DNA from: Pontibacillus chungwhensis
GTDB lineage: Bacteria > Bacillota > Bacilli > Bacillales > BH030062
Assembly (NCBI RefSeq): GCF_030166655.1
Contig: NZ_CP126446.1
Coordinates: forward strand, 2,418,001-2,482,000
DNA: 64,000 bases
Direction: 5' to 3'
Made by a program: the position numbers and the translations under genes. Each line of letters starts with the position of its first letter. The first letter of the stretch is position 1. This document shows positions 9,020-17,253 of the stretch, one piece after another. Under the pieces are notes generated by a model. That model had not been told where the DNA came from, made no database searches, and worked only from the letters and a program-made list of their open reading frames with translations.

Positions 9020-9529
9020 TCAGTGAAGATCTCCAATCTCCTTCCATCCATAAACCAATTCTTCGAGAGCTTCGCTCCCCACTTTGATAGGCACTGAAGC
9101 GATCTCCACAGCTCCAAGTGATTCGTAAAAGCGGCAGGCAGGATTTTCTCTTAACACGAGCACCACCATAGAAGAGATTCCTTCTTTTAAGAGATCCTCC
9201 ACCACTGGACGAACCAACTTTCTACCAAGCCCTTTGTTTTGGTGCTCATCTCGTATATAGATCGCATATAATTCCCCTTCATACCCTTCATACTTTCCAC
9301 TTCTCTCCTTCCCACCATTTGAGAACCCCACTATTTCTCCTTCTGCAGTTTCTGCAACATATATGGATTGAGTTTCGATAATTCCTTTCCATTGTTTTTC
9401 ACGACTATCATAAGTCATCTTTTCTAGAACCTGATCAGGTACAACACCTTTATAAGTAGTTTTCCACGTATCCACCTGCACTTTTGCAACGTTTCTCCCA
9501 TCTCCCATTTTTGCCTTGCGAATTCTCAT
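9020..9529 (-). CDS. GNAT-family N-acetyltransferase
   Basis: 169 residues. The acetyl-CoA-binding motif A is seen as LYAIYIRDEHQNKGLGRKLV (Q/RxxGxG/A), followed by VLRENPACRFYESLGA (motif B). ATG start with AGGAGGGG upstream. The acceptor substrate is unknown; such small GNATs acetylate amines, peptides or antibiotics. It is probably the first gene of the NUDIX-MFS-methyltransferase group, since all four are on the minus strand with short gaps. Confidence 0.9.
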   Translation of the reverse strand: MRIRKAKMGDGRNVAKVQVDTWKTTYKGVVPDQVLEKMTYDSREKQWKGIIETQSIYVAETAEGEIVGFSNGGKERSGKYEGYEGELYAIYIRDEHQNKGLGRKLVRPVVEDLLKEGISSMVVLVLRENPACRFYESLGAVEIASVPIKVGSEALEELVYGWKEIGDLH

Positions 9530-9680
9530 CCAACCCCTCCTAAACTGATGCCTTCATTCATCCTTTCTTATTGTTGAAAAGTTACTAAAATAACAAAAAC
9601 AAACTTCAAGGAAGTTTACAATAAATGACATAGTACACATTATTCCAAATTAATTAGCTGAATTCAATAAAAATTCGCAA

Positions 9681-9714
9681 AAAGGCGCACCCTCAACTGG
9701 GTACGCCTTTTTAT
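9681..9714 (-). terminator. Terminator of methyltransferase-VOC pair
   Basis: AAGGCGCACCC (9683-9693) and GGGTACGCCTT (9700-9710) form an 11-bp stem with one G-T pair and a 6-nt loop. On the minus strand it is followed by T-rich sequence just past the VOC stop codon. Confidence 0.85.
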
Positions 9715-10385
9715 TTAACTTCTAATTCATGTTGGTCATTAACCATAATCCGTTCACCCGTTTTCAGCAAAATTTCTAAAGGATGAATTTCTGCTTCTTT
9801 ATTTGAAAAGATCCACCGCCTGCCTGGTTCAATTAGCAAGAGAGAATTCCCATCTTCTCTATTTCCCATAAAGTTGAGGGATGAGCCACTAATAGCTTCC
9901 TGATCTCGTTCATGTATTCCAATACTCTTCAACTTTTCCCCTGCCCATAGCGCATCTTGAACCGTTAGGCTTATTTCGCTAATGTTTAATAGGTTTTTTG
10001 CTGAGAATGGTTCCTCCCTGTCTTCTGATATGGAATGTCTAGCAATGAATTCAACAATATTTCCAGCCGGATCATAGAAATAGAGGGAATGAGCAGGAAG
10101 ATTTGAGAAATCTGCTTCATCTTCTCCTTCTTCTGTGTTCAATTGAACTCTCGACTGAACCCACTGCTTCGCGTCATTAAATTGATTAGAAGGAACGTTA
10201 AAAGCAAAGTGATAGTAAGGGGCACCTGCTACATTCTTTGAAGTAAACACTAATACGCTCTCCCCGACACGAACTTCAAAGCAATGGCCACCTTCGTTTA
10301 TAACTTCCATCTCTAATACATCCTTATAAAAGCGTTTCATACCTTGGAGCGCTTTTGTTTTTAAAACAACTTTATTTATTTCCAC
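9711..10385 (-). CDS. Two-domain VOC protein
   Basis: About 224 residues with a VOC N-terminal half (KTKALQGMKRFYKDVLEMEV..., ending YDPAGNIVEFIAR) and a second shorter half (LTVQDALWAGEKL..., LLIEPGRRW), as in paired-VOC dioxygenase-like proteins. The GTG at 10385 shares its first base with the TAG stop of the upstream methyltransferase (TAGTG) and has GGGGGAGG 7 nt before it, so translation is probably coupled. The upstream in-frame GTG at 10415 lies inside the neighbouring gene. Substrate unknown. Confidence 0.8.
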   Translation of the reverse strand: MEINKVVLKTKALQGMKRFYKDVLEMEVINEGGHCFEVRVGESVLVFTSKNVAGAPYYHFAFNVPSNQFNDAKQWVQSRVQLNTEEGEDEADFSNLPAHSLYFYDPAGNIVEFIARHSISEDREEPFSAKNLLNISEISLTVQDALWAGEKLKSIGIHERDQEAISGSSLNFMGNREDGNSLLLIEPGRRWIFSNKEAEIHPLEILLKTGERIMVNDQHELEVK

Positions 10386-11176
10386 TATGCCCCCTCCCCC
10401 TTTTTTATTGCCCACCAGATTGTCCAGCGGTCTTGATCTACTATATAGGCTTCTTTGTCTATCCTTTTGTCTATATAGGAAATATACTGCTCAATTTCCT
10501 CGTCACTTAGTTCATACAAGATGGAACGACCCTTTCTTAATCGAACTTCACCGTAGAATTCTTCTTTCGTTTCATAGCGTTTTCTTTGCTCCCACAATGT
10601 TGTTTCTTGTATTGAGTGAAATCCAGCACGCATTAAAGCTTTCTTTACAAACTCACTTTCATAACGTCTGTTTTCTTCAATGGATTTAAGTCGAGGAAAC
10701 AGCGTAAATAAAAATCCTCGCAAATGATGTTGATTCCCTTGTAAGAAGCAGTCATCGAGCGTACGGTCCTGAACGACAAACAAACCCTCATCTTTAAGAA
10801 TTCGATTGGCTTCATGGAATGCCGGGACTAAGTTTTCTAAATGGTGAATCAGCGCTCTCTCTATGACAAGGTCAAACGAATTTGTATTTTCTCCGGTCTC
10901 TGTCGCCTTTCCCTGAACAAATTGTAAAGCCTGCTCGTTATAGTTTCCCTTTTCTGAAGCGCCTTTGATCATTGAATGTGAATAGTCTATTCCCGTCACG
11001 CTACCCACACCTAACTTTAGTAAGGCTTCTGAATAAATCCCTCCACCACAGCCGATATCAGCAGCTTTATCAACAACTCTTCCGTCAATAATGCCCTCCA
11101 TTTGTTGTAACCATTGATCGTGAGCATTTCTGTCAGTATACGTATACATGTTGCTTTCATCGTGAAAGTCGATCAT
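10385..11176 (-). CDS. Class I SAM-dependent methyltransferase
   Basis: 263 residues with motif I DIGCGGGIYSEALLKLG, GIDYSHSMI (motif II) and the RALIHHL and EANRILKDEG stretches of methyltransferase family 11. The likely target is a small molecule. ATG start with AAAGGGAGG 6 nt upstream. Stop and start codons overlap with the following VOC gene, which suggests the two act on the same metabolite. Confidence 0.87.
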   Translation of the reverse strand: MIDFHDESNMYTYTDRNAHDQWLQQMEGIIDGRVVDKAADIGCGGGIYSEALLKLGVGSVTGIDYSHSMIKGASEKGNYNEQALQFVQGKATETGENTNSFDLVIERALIHHLENLVPAFHEANRILKDEGLFVVQDRTLDDCFLQGNQHHLRGFLFTLFPRLKSIEENRRYESEFVKKALMRAGFHSIQETTLWEQRKRYETKEEFYGEVRLRKGRSILYELSDEEIEQYISYIDKRIDKEAYIVDQDRWTIWWAIKKGEGA

Positions 11177-11296
11177 GACATGCCTCCCTTTCTGCTTTAA
11201 TTATATCGGAGCTGTTGTAGTAAGAATAATACAACTATTCTATAGTAAGAGATAACAATTGCTTATCACTTGATTAGATCTATGTATAAAACATAA

Positions 11297-11338
11297 ACAA
11301 AAGCAACACTTATTCTTAAAGAATAAGCGTTGCTTTTT
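11297..11338 (-). terminator. Terminator of marR-rhodanese operon
   Basis: Arms AAGCAACACTTATTC (11301-11315) and GAATAAGCGTTGCTT (11321-11335) pair with a single non-Watson-Crick position (a G-T wobble in the minus-strand RNA). A/T runs flank both sides. Confidence 0.8.
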
Positions 11339-11377
11339 CAGCTACCTGCTTGGACTTATATATTTAGAAAATTAGTT

Positions 11378-11764
11378 CTAACAATAACAGTTCATTCCAC
11401 CATTACCTTCTTCTTTTTGAACAGAGAAGCCAATCTTCTTCCAGGCAGCTATACCCCCATATAATTCCTTCGCATCATACCCCTTATGCAATAACGGGAT
11501 TGCTGCTTTAGCAGCCAGGGTACACCACGTATCCCAACAATAGAGGACAATCGTTTTGTCCTTCGGGAACTCATTTATTCTTTCCTCTAATTGATTAAGC
11601 GGGATCTCCCATGACCCTGGGATACGCTCTTCTTGAGCTTTCGCACCGATTCGAACATCGACAAGAATTACGCTTTCAGGCGTTTCGTTCACTAGCGATT
11701 GATACCCCATAGGACTAATGGTTGCATCTAACTTGGCCTTAAAGTAATCAATTCTTTCCATCAT
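11378..11764 (-). CDS. Rhodanese-domain protein
   Basis: 128 residues forming a single rhodanese domain: VILVDVRIG, IPGSWEIPLNQL, and the active-site loop YCWDTWCTLAAKA with Cys76 as the likely sulfur-carrying residue. The tail ends in NCYC, giving two more cysteines. It overlaps the end of the MarR gene by 17 nt, so it is translated from the same transcript. With a MarR partner it may belong to a thiol/sulfide or redox-stress response; this is inference. Confidence 0.85.
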   Translation of the reverse strand: MMERIDYFKAKLDATISPMGYQSLVNETPESVILVDVRIGAKAQEERIPGSWEIPLNQLEERINEFPKDKTIVLYCWDTWCTLAAKAAIPLLHKGYDAKELYGGIAAWKKIGFSVQKEEGNGGMNCYC

Positions 11765-12191
11765 GCTCCCCCTCTTGAATAGAATTCCAAACCTTTTTCA
11801 AAATGGATTTAAGATGACCTTTTTCATCTTGATCTAACACCGATAAAACAGAATTTTCTGTTTTATTCAATTGTTTTCTTCCCTTTTTTAGCGCGGATAC
11901 TCCATACTCCGTAACCGTTAATCCAAAAGAACGTCGATCATTTGGATTTCTCACTCTTTTAATCAAATCAATCTTTTCTAAATGATCTACATGAGCTACC
12001 ATCGTCGTTCGATCAATGAATAGCGCTTCGGAAACTTGGATTTGAGATGCATTCGGATACTGTTCAATGTGTTGTAATACCCCAAACTGCGGGGCGGTTA
12101 TATGTAATTTTCTTAAGTACTCCGTAAATAACGCTTCCATTTCCTCTTCTACTTTAGCCAGTAAAAAACCATAAGAATCTTGTATCTGCAA
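11748..12191 (-). CDS. MarR-family transcriptional regulator
   Basis: 147 residues with the winged-helix MarR core: ITAPQFGVLQHI, SQIQVSEALFIDRTTMVAHVDHLE (recognition helix) and the wing NPNDRRSFGLTVTE with the conserved DRR. No obvious redox cysteine is present. TTG start with AGGAGGG 5-6 nt upstream. A palindromic operator candidate lies directly upstream, so it probably represses its own operon including the downstream rhodanese. Confidence 0.9.
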   Translation of the reverse strand: MQIQDSYGFLLAKVEEEMEALFTEYLRKLHITAPQFGVLQHIEQYPNASQIQVSEALFIDRTTMVAHVDHLEKIDLIKRVRNPNDRRSFGLTVTEYGVSALKKGRKQLNKTENSVLSVLDQDEKGHLKSILKKVWNSIQEGEHDGKN

Positions 12192-12207
12192 CGTGTTCCC
12201 TCCTAAA

Positions 12208-12244
12208 TAATCAGTTTATTATATTATCAGTTTAGCTGATTAAA
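12208..12244. promoter_or_regulatory. Candidate MarR operator
   Basis: ATCAG-TTTAG-CTGAT (12226-12240) is a palindrome with 5-bp arms. The octamer TCAGTTTA occurs twice, at 12211 and 12227, a 16-nt spacing. The element sits 17-50 nt before the regulator's TTG start, where an autoregulatory operator would be expected. Confidence 0.6.
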
Positions 12245-12340
12245 TTATATTTTCAACCTTTTTAAGGAAAATAATACTAAAATCACTTACAGAAAATAGA
12301 CGGATGCAGAAACACAACCGCCTAAATCATTTATTCTAAT

Positions 12341-14257
12341 TTATAACACTCTTTCAGATATCCTATCCAGCAGATCTGATTCAAATTCCTCAAGTGACTT
12401 CTTATAAGTCCCTTCTTGACCATATTGCCTCACCTGAACCGCTCCATGCTGTTCTTCATCATCACCTACCACGAGTAGATATGGAATTTTTTTCATCTGA
12501 ACGTCACGAACTTTATATCCTAGTTTCTCTTCCCGAAAATCGGTTTCCGCCCGAACCCCATTATGTTTTAAACGGTCTCTCAGCTCCTCCGCATACTGCC
12601 CGTGAACCTGGTTCGATACTGGAATTACCTTTACTTGAACAGGTGCAAGCCAGTCTGGGAAAGCTCCTCCAAAGTGTTCAATCAAAATGCCTAAGAATCT
12701 GTCTATCGAACCAAATACCGCCCTATGGAGAACCACAGGTCGTGTCTTCTGCCCGTCCTTATCTACATAAGAAAGGTCAAATTTCTCAGGCATTTGGAAA
12801 TCAAGCTGGACTGTAGCGCATTGATGACTTCTGTTTAGAGCATCTTTAATATGAACATCAATCTTCGGTCCGTAAAAAGCACCGTCCCCTTCATTCACAG
12901 TGTAGTTATATCCAAGTGACTGAAGGACTGTCTCTAATGCATTTTCGGCCTGATTCCATAGACTATCGTCTCCCATTGAATCTTCTGGTCTTGTTGAAAG
13001 CTCAATCGAATAATCGAAACCAAATGTCTGATACACATAATCAATTAAATTTAAACAGGAACGAATTTCATCTTCAATTTGTTCCGGTGTTACGAAGATA
13101 TGAGCGTCATCCTGACAAAATGTTCTCACCCGAAGCATCCCATTTAGCGCTCCGCTAAATTCATGGCGGTGGACCTGACCAAATTCCGCCATTCGAATCG
13201 GAAGATCCCTGTATGAATGAAGCTGATCCTTGTAGATCAACATATGCCCCGGACAGTTCATCGGCTTTAGAGCAAAGCGCTGATCATCTACTTCTGAGAA
13301 ATACATATTCTCTTTATAATGGTCCCAGTGACCCGATTGTTCCCAAAGCCGCTGATTCATCATCATTGGAGTTCTGACTTCTTCATAATCAAATGAATGC
13401 TGCAAGTCTCTGAGGAATCTTTCTAATTCATTCCTTATTGTTTGACCCTTCCGTAAGTAAAACGGCATGCCCGGAGCTTCTTCAGAGAACATAAATAAAT
13501 CAAGCTCTTTTCCTAACTTACGGTGGTTCCGCTTCTCTGCTTCTTCTAAGAAATTTTCGTACGCTTGTTTATCTTCTGCAGAAGCAAAAGCAATTCCATA
13601 CACACGCTGCATCACATCCTGGCTGCTGTCACCTCTCCAATATGCTCCCGCTACACTCGTAAGAGAAAAGGATTTGATCCACTTTGTAGACGGAACATGT
13701 GGACCTCTGCAAAGGTCGACAAATTCCCCTTGTCGATAAACAGTTACAGGTTCGTGACTTGGAATAGCTTGTAGTAGCTCCATCTTATAAGGATCATGGA
13801 AGAAGAGACGTTCCGCCTCTTCTCGTGATAAAGCTTCTCTCTTTATTTCCAAGTTTTCACTTATGATCTTCTTCATTTCTTTTTCAATTTTTAGAAGATC
13901 TTCTTTCTGTATGGAATGGTCTACTTTTATGTCATAGTAGAACCCATTTTCAATAACCGGTCCTACTCCAAACCTAGCCTCCCCATAAATTCGTTTAACG
14001 GCTTGTGCTAATACATGTGCACTTGTGTGGCGCATTAACTCTAATCCATCATTAGAATCTAAAGAGACTAACGAAATGCGTGCATCTTCTTCAATAGGAC
14101 GCTTGAAATCATACAATTCCCCATTTACTCGTCCTCCAACTGATCTCTTTTTCAAGCTTTGGCTAATAGAGACAGCAATATCTTCTAACGTACTTCCTTT
14201 TGGGTACTCTTTTTCCTTTCCATCTGGAAAAATCATATAGATCATACTTTCGTTCAT
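12341..14257 (-). CDS. thrS: Threonyl-tRNA synthetase
   Basis: 638 residues, close to the usual ThrRS length. Order: TGS domain (about 1-65), the tRNA-editing SAD domain with HTSAHVLAQAVKR, the class II catalytic core with motif 2 around RMAEFGQVHRHEFSGAL and the zinc-ligand cysteine in LKPMNCPGH, motif 3 VLHRAVFGSIDRFLG, and the C-terminal anticodon domain. It charges tRNA-Thr with threonine in the cytosol. ATG start with GAGGAGTG. Expression is controlled by two T-box leaders upstream, which sense uncharged tRNA-Thr. Confidence 0.98.
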   Translation of the reverse strand: MNESMIYMIFPDGKEKEYPKGSTLEDIAVSISQSLKKRSVGGRVNGELYDFKRPIEEDARISLVSLDSNDGLELMRHTSAHVLAQAVKRIYGEARFGVGPVIENGFYYDIKVDHSIQKEDLLKIEKEMKKIISENLEIKREALSREEAERLFFHDPYKMELLQAIPSHEPVTVYRQGEFVDLCRGPHVPSTKWIKSFSLTSVAGAYWRGDSSQDVMQRVYGIAFASAEDKQAYENFLEEAEKRNHRKLGKELDLFMFSEEAPGMPFYLRKGQTIRNELERFLRDLQHSFDYEEVRTPMMMNQRLWEQSGHWDHYKENMYFSEVDDQRFALKPMNCPGHMLIYKDQLHSYRDLPIRMAEFGQVHRHEFSGALNGMLRVRTFCQDDAHIFVTPEQIEDEIRSCLNLIDYVYQTFGFDYSIELSTRPEDSMGDDSLWNQAENALETVLQSLGYNYTVNEGDGAFYGPKIDVHIKDALNRSHQCATVQLDFQMPEKFDLSYVDKDGQKTRPVVLHRAVFGSIDRFLGILIEHFGGAFPDWLAPVQVKVIPVSNQVHGQYAEELRDRLKHNGVRAETDFREEKLGYKVRDVQMKKIPYLLVVGDDEEQHGAVQVRQYGQEGTYKKSLEEFESDLLDRISERVL

Positions 14258-14282
14258 CTTTATTCACTCCTCAATAAAAATT

Positions 14283-14525
14283 AAAAAAACGCGCAACATC
14301 CCTATGAAAAGGGACGAGCGCGTATACTCGTGGTTCCACCCCACTTCCCGGTAAACAAACCGGCTTCGTGACCGCTGTATCGTAGCATCTACGGCGCAAG
14401 CTTACTAAAAGTTCAGCCACGCAAGCTCCCAGGGGGTAAGACGATTCACCTGCATTAGGAAGATCTCAGCACCCCTCCCTCTCTGTAAATCGGTCATAAT
14501 CGCTCATGTCCTGTTCAACGCTAAA
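14283..14525 (-). promoter_or_regulatory. T-box leader, proximal copy (thrS)
   Basis: Reading on the minus strand: AGAGAGGGAGGGGTGCTGAG near the 5' side of stem I, a conserved CTTACCCCCT (14435-14437 encodes ACC, a Thr codon, as the probable specifier), the T-box sequence GGGTGGAACCACGAG at 14327-14341, then a GC-rich hairpin (ACGCGC...GCGCGT) with a T-run at 14285-14325. This is the antiterminator/terminator arrangement of a tRNA-sensing T-box. Confidence 0.92.
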
Positions 14526-14605
14526 TAACTATGAAAAAAATCTTCATTGTAAGTTAGATCCACTGCTCTCCAAACACTCATTAACCGATCCTGCCAAAAC
14601 GAATA

Positions 14606-14856
14606 ACAAAAAACACACCCATCCCTAAATAGGGACGAGTGTGTTGCTCGTGGTTCCACCCAAGTTCTCATTACATCTGTAATGACTCAAAAAACGCTGT
14701 ATCGTAGCGGCTACGGTATAGATTACATACAAGTTCACCTATACAGCTCGAAGGGGGTAAGACACTCTGCTGCGTTAGGAAGTCTCAGCACCCTTCCCTC
14801 TCTTAAAACCGTTCAGAATCCTCATGTCCTTTTCATAGCTTTTGTTATTTTTTACT
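14606..14856 (-). promoter_or_regulatory. T-box leader, distal copy (thrS)
   Basis: A second complete leader upstream of the first, with the same elements: AGAGAGGGAAGGGTGCTGAG, CTTACCCCCT (candidate ACC specifier at 14756-14758), GGGTGGAACCACGAG at 14647-14661, and a terminator hairpin ACACAC...GTGTGT followed by T-run at 14609-14645. Stem-loop sequences differ from the proximal copy while the functional motifs are kept, so both copies look maintained rather than a fresh duplication. Confidence 0.92.
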
Positions 14857-14885
14857 ACTATATTCCAAAATTAGTTTATCGTCAA
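14857..14885 (-). promoter_or_regulatory. Sigma-A promoter of the thrS leader
   Basis: Minus-strand TTGACG (14885-14880) and TATAGT (14862-14857) with a 17-nt spacer, directly upstream of the distal T-box. Confidence 0.8.
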
Positions 14886-14914
14886 TCTTTTTTCAATAAA
14901 TCTATTCAACTTTT

Positions 14915-15352
14915 TTATCGATATACGCTCGCACATGTGTTAGCTTGCGGTTCATAATAACAATGTTCTTTATACTGACCTGCAAACGGTTGACCATACC
15001 ATGTAGGTGGACAAGAACCTGAAGGGTTGAAATACCAAAGTGAATACTTAGCCGGAAATTGTCTCCAGAATTTTAGATTCTTTTCAGCCAATCGCTTCTC
15101 TGTAGACCTGGCCCTATTATAAAAAAGGTTTCCTTTTTGGACCGCTTCAAACGAGTAGTTCCCTCCTTGAACTTGGTAAATAACATCAGAGATCGTCCTC
15201 AAATCTTTAAAGTCCAAACAATTGGCTGCCGCCCGATTTACAATCACATTCCCCACATAAAGCATTCCCTGCTTGCCTTCACCCACCGCTTCCGCTCTCA
15301 TCATCCTAGCCATTAGGGCAATATCTGAATCTGTATATTTTACTCTCGGCAT
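14915..15352 (-). CDS. cwlJ: Spore cortex/cell wall hydrolase, CwlJ-like
   Basis: 145 residues matching the SleB/CwlJ catalytic domain (Hydrolase_2): DIALMARMMRAEAVGEG with the likely catalytic Glu21, VGNVIVNRA, and the C-terminal block SLWYFNP..CPPTWYGQPFAGQYKEHCYY. It has no signal peptide, as in CwlJ, which reaches the spore during coat assembly. It degrades cortex peptidoglycan on germination, so its presence implies endospore formation. No gerQ neighbour is seen here. Confidence 0.9.
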   Translation of the reverse strand: MPRVKYTDSDIALMARMMRAEAVGEGKQGMLYVGNVIVNRAAANCLDFKDLRTISDVIYQVQGGNYSFEAVQKGNLFYNRARSTEKRLAEKNLKFWRQFPAKYSLWYFNPSGSCPPTWYGQPFAGQYKEHCYYEPQANTCASVYR

Positions 15353-15493
15353 ACTTTCACCTCACATTTTGTGTATAAAGAATCTCCTGGTGTTAGAGTG
15401 AATGGAAAGATCCATAGTTTATAAGTATGTAGGAGTGGCTTATCCTATTATCCCTTTTCTGTTACCGTCCCCATGGAACCTCCCTCCCAACAA

Positions 15494-15526
15494 AAAAAGG
15501 GCAAAGTCTGTTAGACTTTGCCCCTC
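15494..15526 (-). terminator. Terminator of the acyl-CoA catabolic operon
   Basis: On the minus strand GGGCAAAGTCT pairs with AGACTTTGCCC and is followed by a run of seven T. It marks the 3' end of the 11-gene operon. Confidence 0.9.
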
Positions 15527-15547
15527 GTCACCCTTATTCTTACAAAT

Positions 15548-17209
15548 TTAAACGCGACTCTTCTCTTCTTCTTGCAGTTGTCTCCAAAGAATTTTACCTG
15601 AGCTCGTTGTCGGAAGAGAGTCTCTGAATTCTATCAACCTCGGATATTTATAAGCAGCCATGTGTTCTTTTGACCACTCAATAATTTCATCCTCTGTAAC
15701 CTGCCCCACCGCATCTTCATTTAAGATCACGAAAGCTTTCACGGTTTCTCCACGACGGGGATCAGGCACCCCTACGACACAGGCCTGCTGAATAGCGGGG
15801 TGGTTATAAAGTAGGGATTCCACCTCTGTGGGCCATACCTTATATCCTGAAGCATTTATCATGCGTTTAACACGGTCCACAATAAAGAAATACCCCTCTT
15901 CATCGACACGTCCAATATCCCCGGTCCTGAAGAACGTCTTACCTTCCAGTTCAAGGAAAGCTCCTTCATTGTCCGCTTCATTATAGTATCCAACGAAAAC
16001 TTGAGGACCGTTTACGACGATTTCTCCTGTCTCATTGACTCCTAATTCTTGTTGGGTGGCAGGATCAATAATGCGCGCATCAACATCAAAGGATGGCACA
16101 CCAAGGCACTGAAGCTTCGGACGATCAGGTGGATTAAAGTGCGTATGTGAAATAGTCTCAGACAATCCATATCCTTCTATAAACTTAAGACCTGTCATTT
16201 CGTATAGCTTATTCCCAACAGCTTCCGGTAGAGCTGCTCCTCCACCTGCTAATACTTGAAGGGTAGAGATGTTGTATGAAGAAAGGTTCGGATTTGAAAG
16301 GAAATCAATCAGCATGGTACTGATCATTACCCAGTGAGTGACTTGCTTTTCCTCGATCATTCTCGCTGCCATCTCACGGTCCCAACGAGTCAAGATCACC
16401 ATCGTACAACCACCATAAACAGGTGCATGAAGACTGTGAAGCATACCCGTCACATGGAAAAGTGGCAACGTCGTTAAATGGACACTATCCATTGTTATGC
16501 TTACCCAGTTATACGCAGAAACCGCATTTGCTTGTACCGTCGAATTGGTATGCATGCATCCTTTCGGTTTTCCTGTGGTTCCGGATGTATAAGGCATCAC
16601 ACATAAATCATCAGGTCCTGCCTCGGCCGGCTTAGGTTCAAACCCGGCTGCTAAAGCATCTTTCCAGTAATACGTGCCCGCATGGTGGAATGACTGTGGC
16701 GGGGTGAGTACTTCTGGCGGTAGCCCATCCATCGGTTGAGCAGGCAGATAATCATGATAAGAGGCCACAACAATGGATTCAAGCGTTGTTGATTTCATAA
16801 GGGGCTGCACCCGTTCATACAGCTCCTGTCCAACGATTGCGTGTTTGATTTCACTATCTTGTATAAAAAAGGCTAATTCCTCTGACGTAAGCATGGGGTT
16901 AATTGGAACGACTAAGGCATCAGCGCGATTAATGCCGTAAAAGCTTACCGCGTATTGAGGAGAGTTTTGCATAAAGATTAAAACTGGCTCTCCTTTTTCA
17001 ACGTTAAGCTTATGCTGAAGATACCCTGCAAGAGCTTTTGCTTCGTCCTTAAAAGTTCGATAAGAGATCTCGCTTCCATAATAAGATATGGCAGGATGTT
17101 CAGGAAAACGAGCAGCCGCTACCTCTAAGTTATGGTAAAGCGTCGTTTGTGGTACAGACAGACTTTTCGTTACACGATTCGGATAATAGTCATAATGATT
17201 CGTTAACAT
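15548..17209 (-). CDS. Acyl-CoA synthetase (AMP-forming ligase)
   Basis: 553 residues of the ANL adenylate-forming family. Motifs: the P-loop YTSGTTGKPKGCMHTN, the A5 motif GYGLSE, TGDIGRVDEEGYFFIVDR (hinge Asp/Arg), and the C-terminal lysine in TTSSGKILWRQL. It activates a fatty or related carboxylic acid to its CoA thioester with ATP, the entry step for the operon. It is the last gene of the operon. Chain-length preference cannot be read; medium/long chain acids or keto acids are all possible. Confidence 0.92.
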   Translation of the reverse strand: MLTNHYDYYPNRVTKSLSVPQTTLYHNLEVAAARFPEHPAISYYGSEISYRTFKDEAKALAGYLQHKLNVEKGEPVLIFMQNSPQYAVSFYGINRADALVVPINPMLTSEELAFFIQDSEIKHAIVGQELYERVQPLMKSTTLESIVVASYHDYLPAQPMDGLPPEVLTPPQSFHHAGTYYWKDALAAGFEPKPAEAGPDDLCVMPYTSGTTGKPKGCMHTNSTVQANAVSAYNWVSITMDSVHLTTLPLFHVTGMLHSLHAPVYGGCTMVILTRWDREMAARMIEEKQVTHWVMISTMLIDFLSNPNLSSYNISTLQVLAGGGAALPEAVGNKLYEMTGLKFIEGYGLSETISHTHFNPPDRPKLQCLGVPSFDVDARIIDPATQQELGVNETGEIVVNGPQVFVGYYNEADNEGAFLELEGKTFFRTGDIGRVDEEGYFFIVDRVKRMINASGYKVWPTEVESLLYNHPAIQQACVVGVPDPRRGETVKAFVILNEDAVGQVTEDEIIEWSKEHMAAYKYPRLIEFRDSLPTTSSGKILWRQLQEEEKSRV

Positions 17210-17253
17210 TTCGTCATTCCCCTTTCCACTTTAAACAAATTCATTACTTTCCT

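Noticed and set aside
14283-14856. Near-identical blocks in the thrS leader as a duplication or repeat array
   Set aside because: They are two functional T-box leaders; the shared blocks are the conserved T-box motifs.
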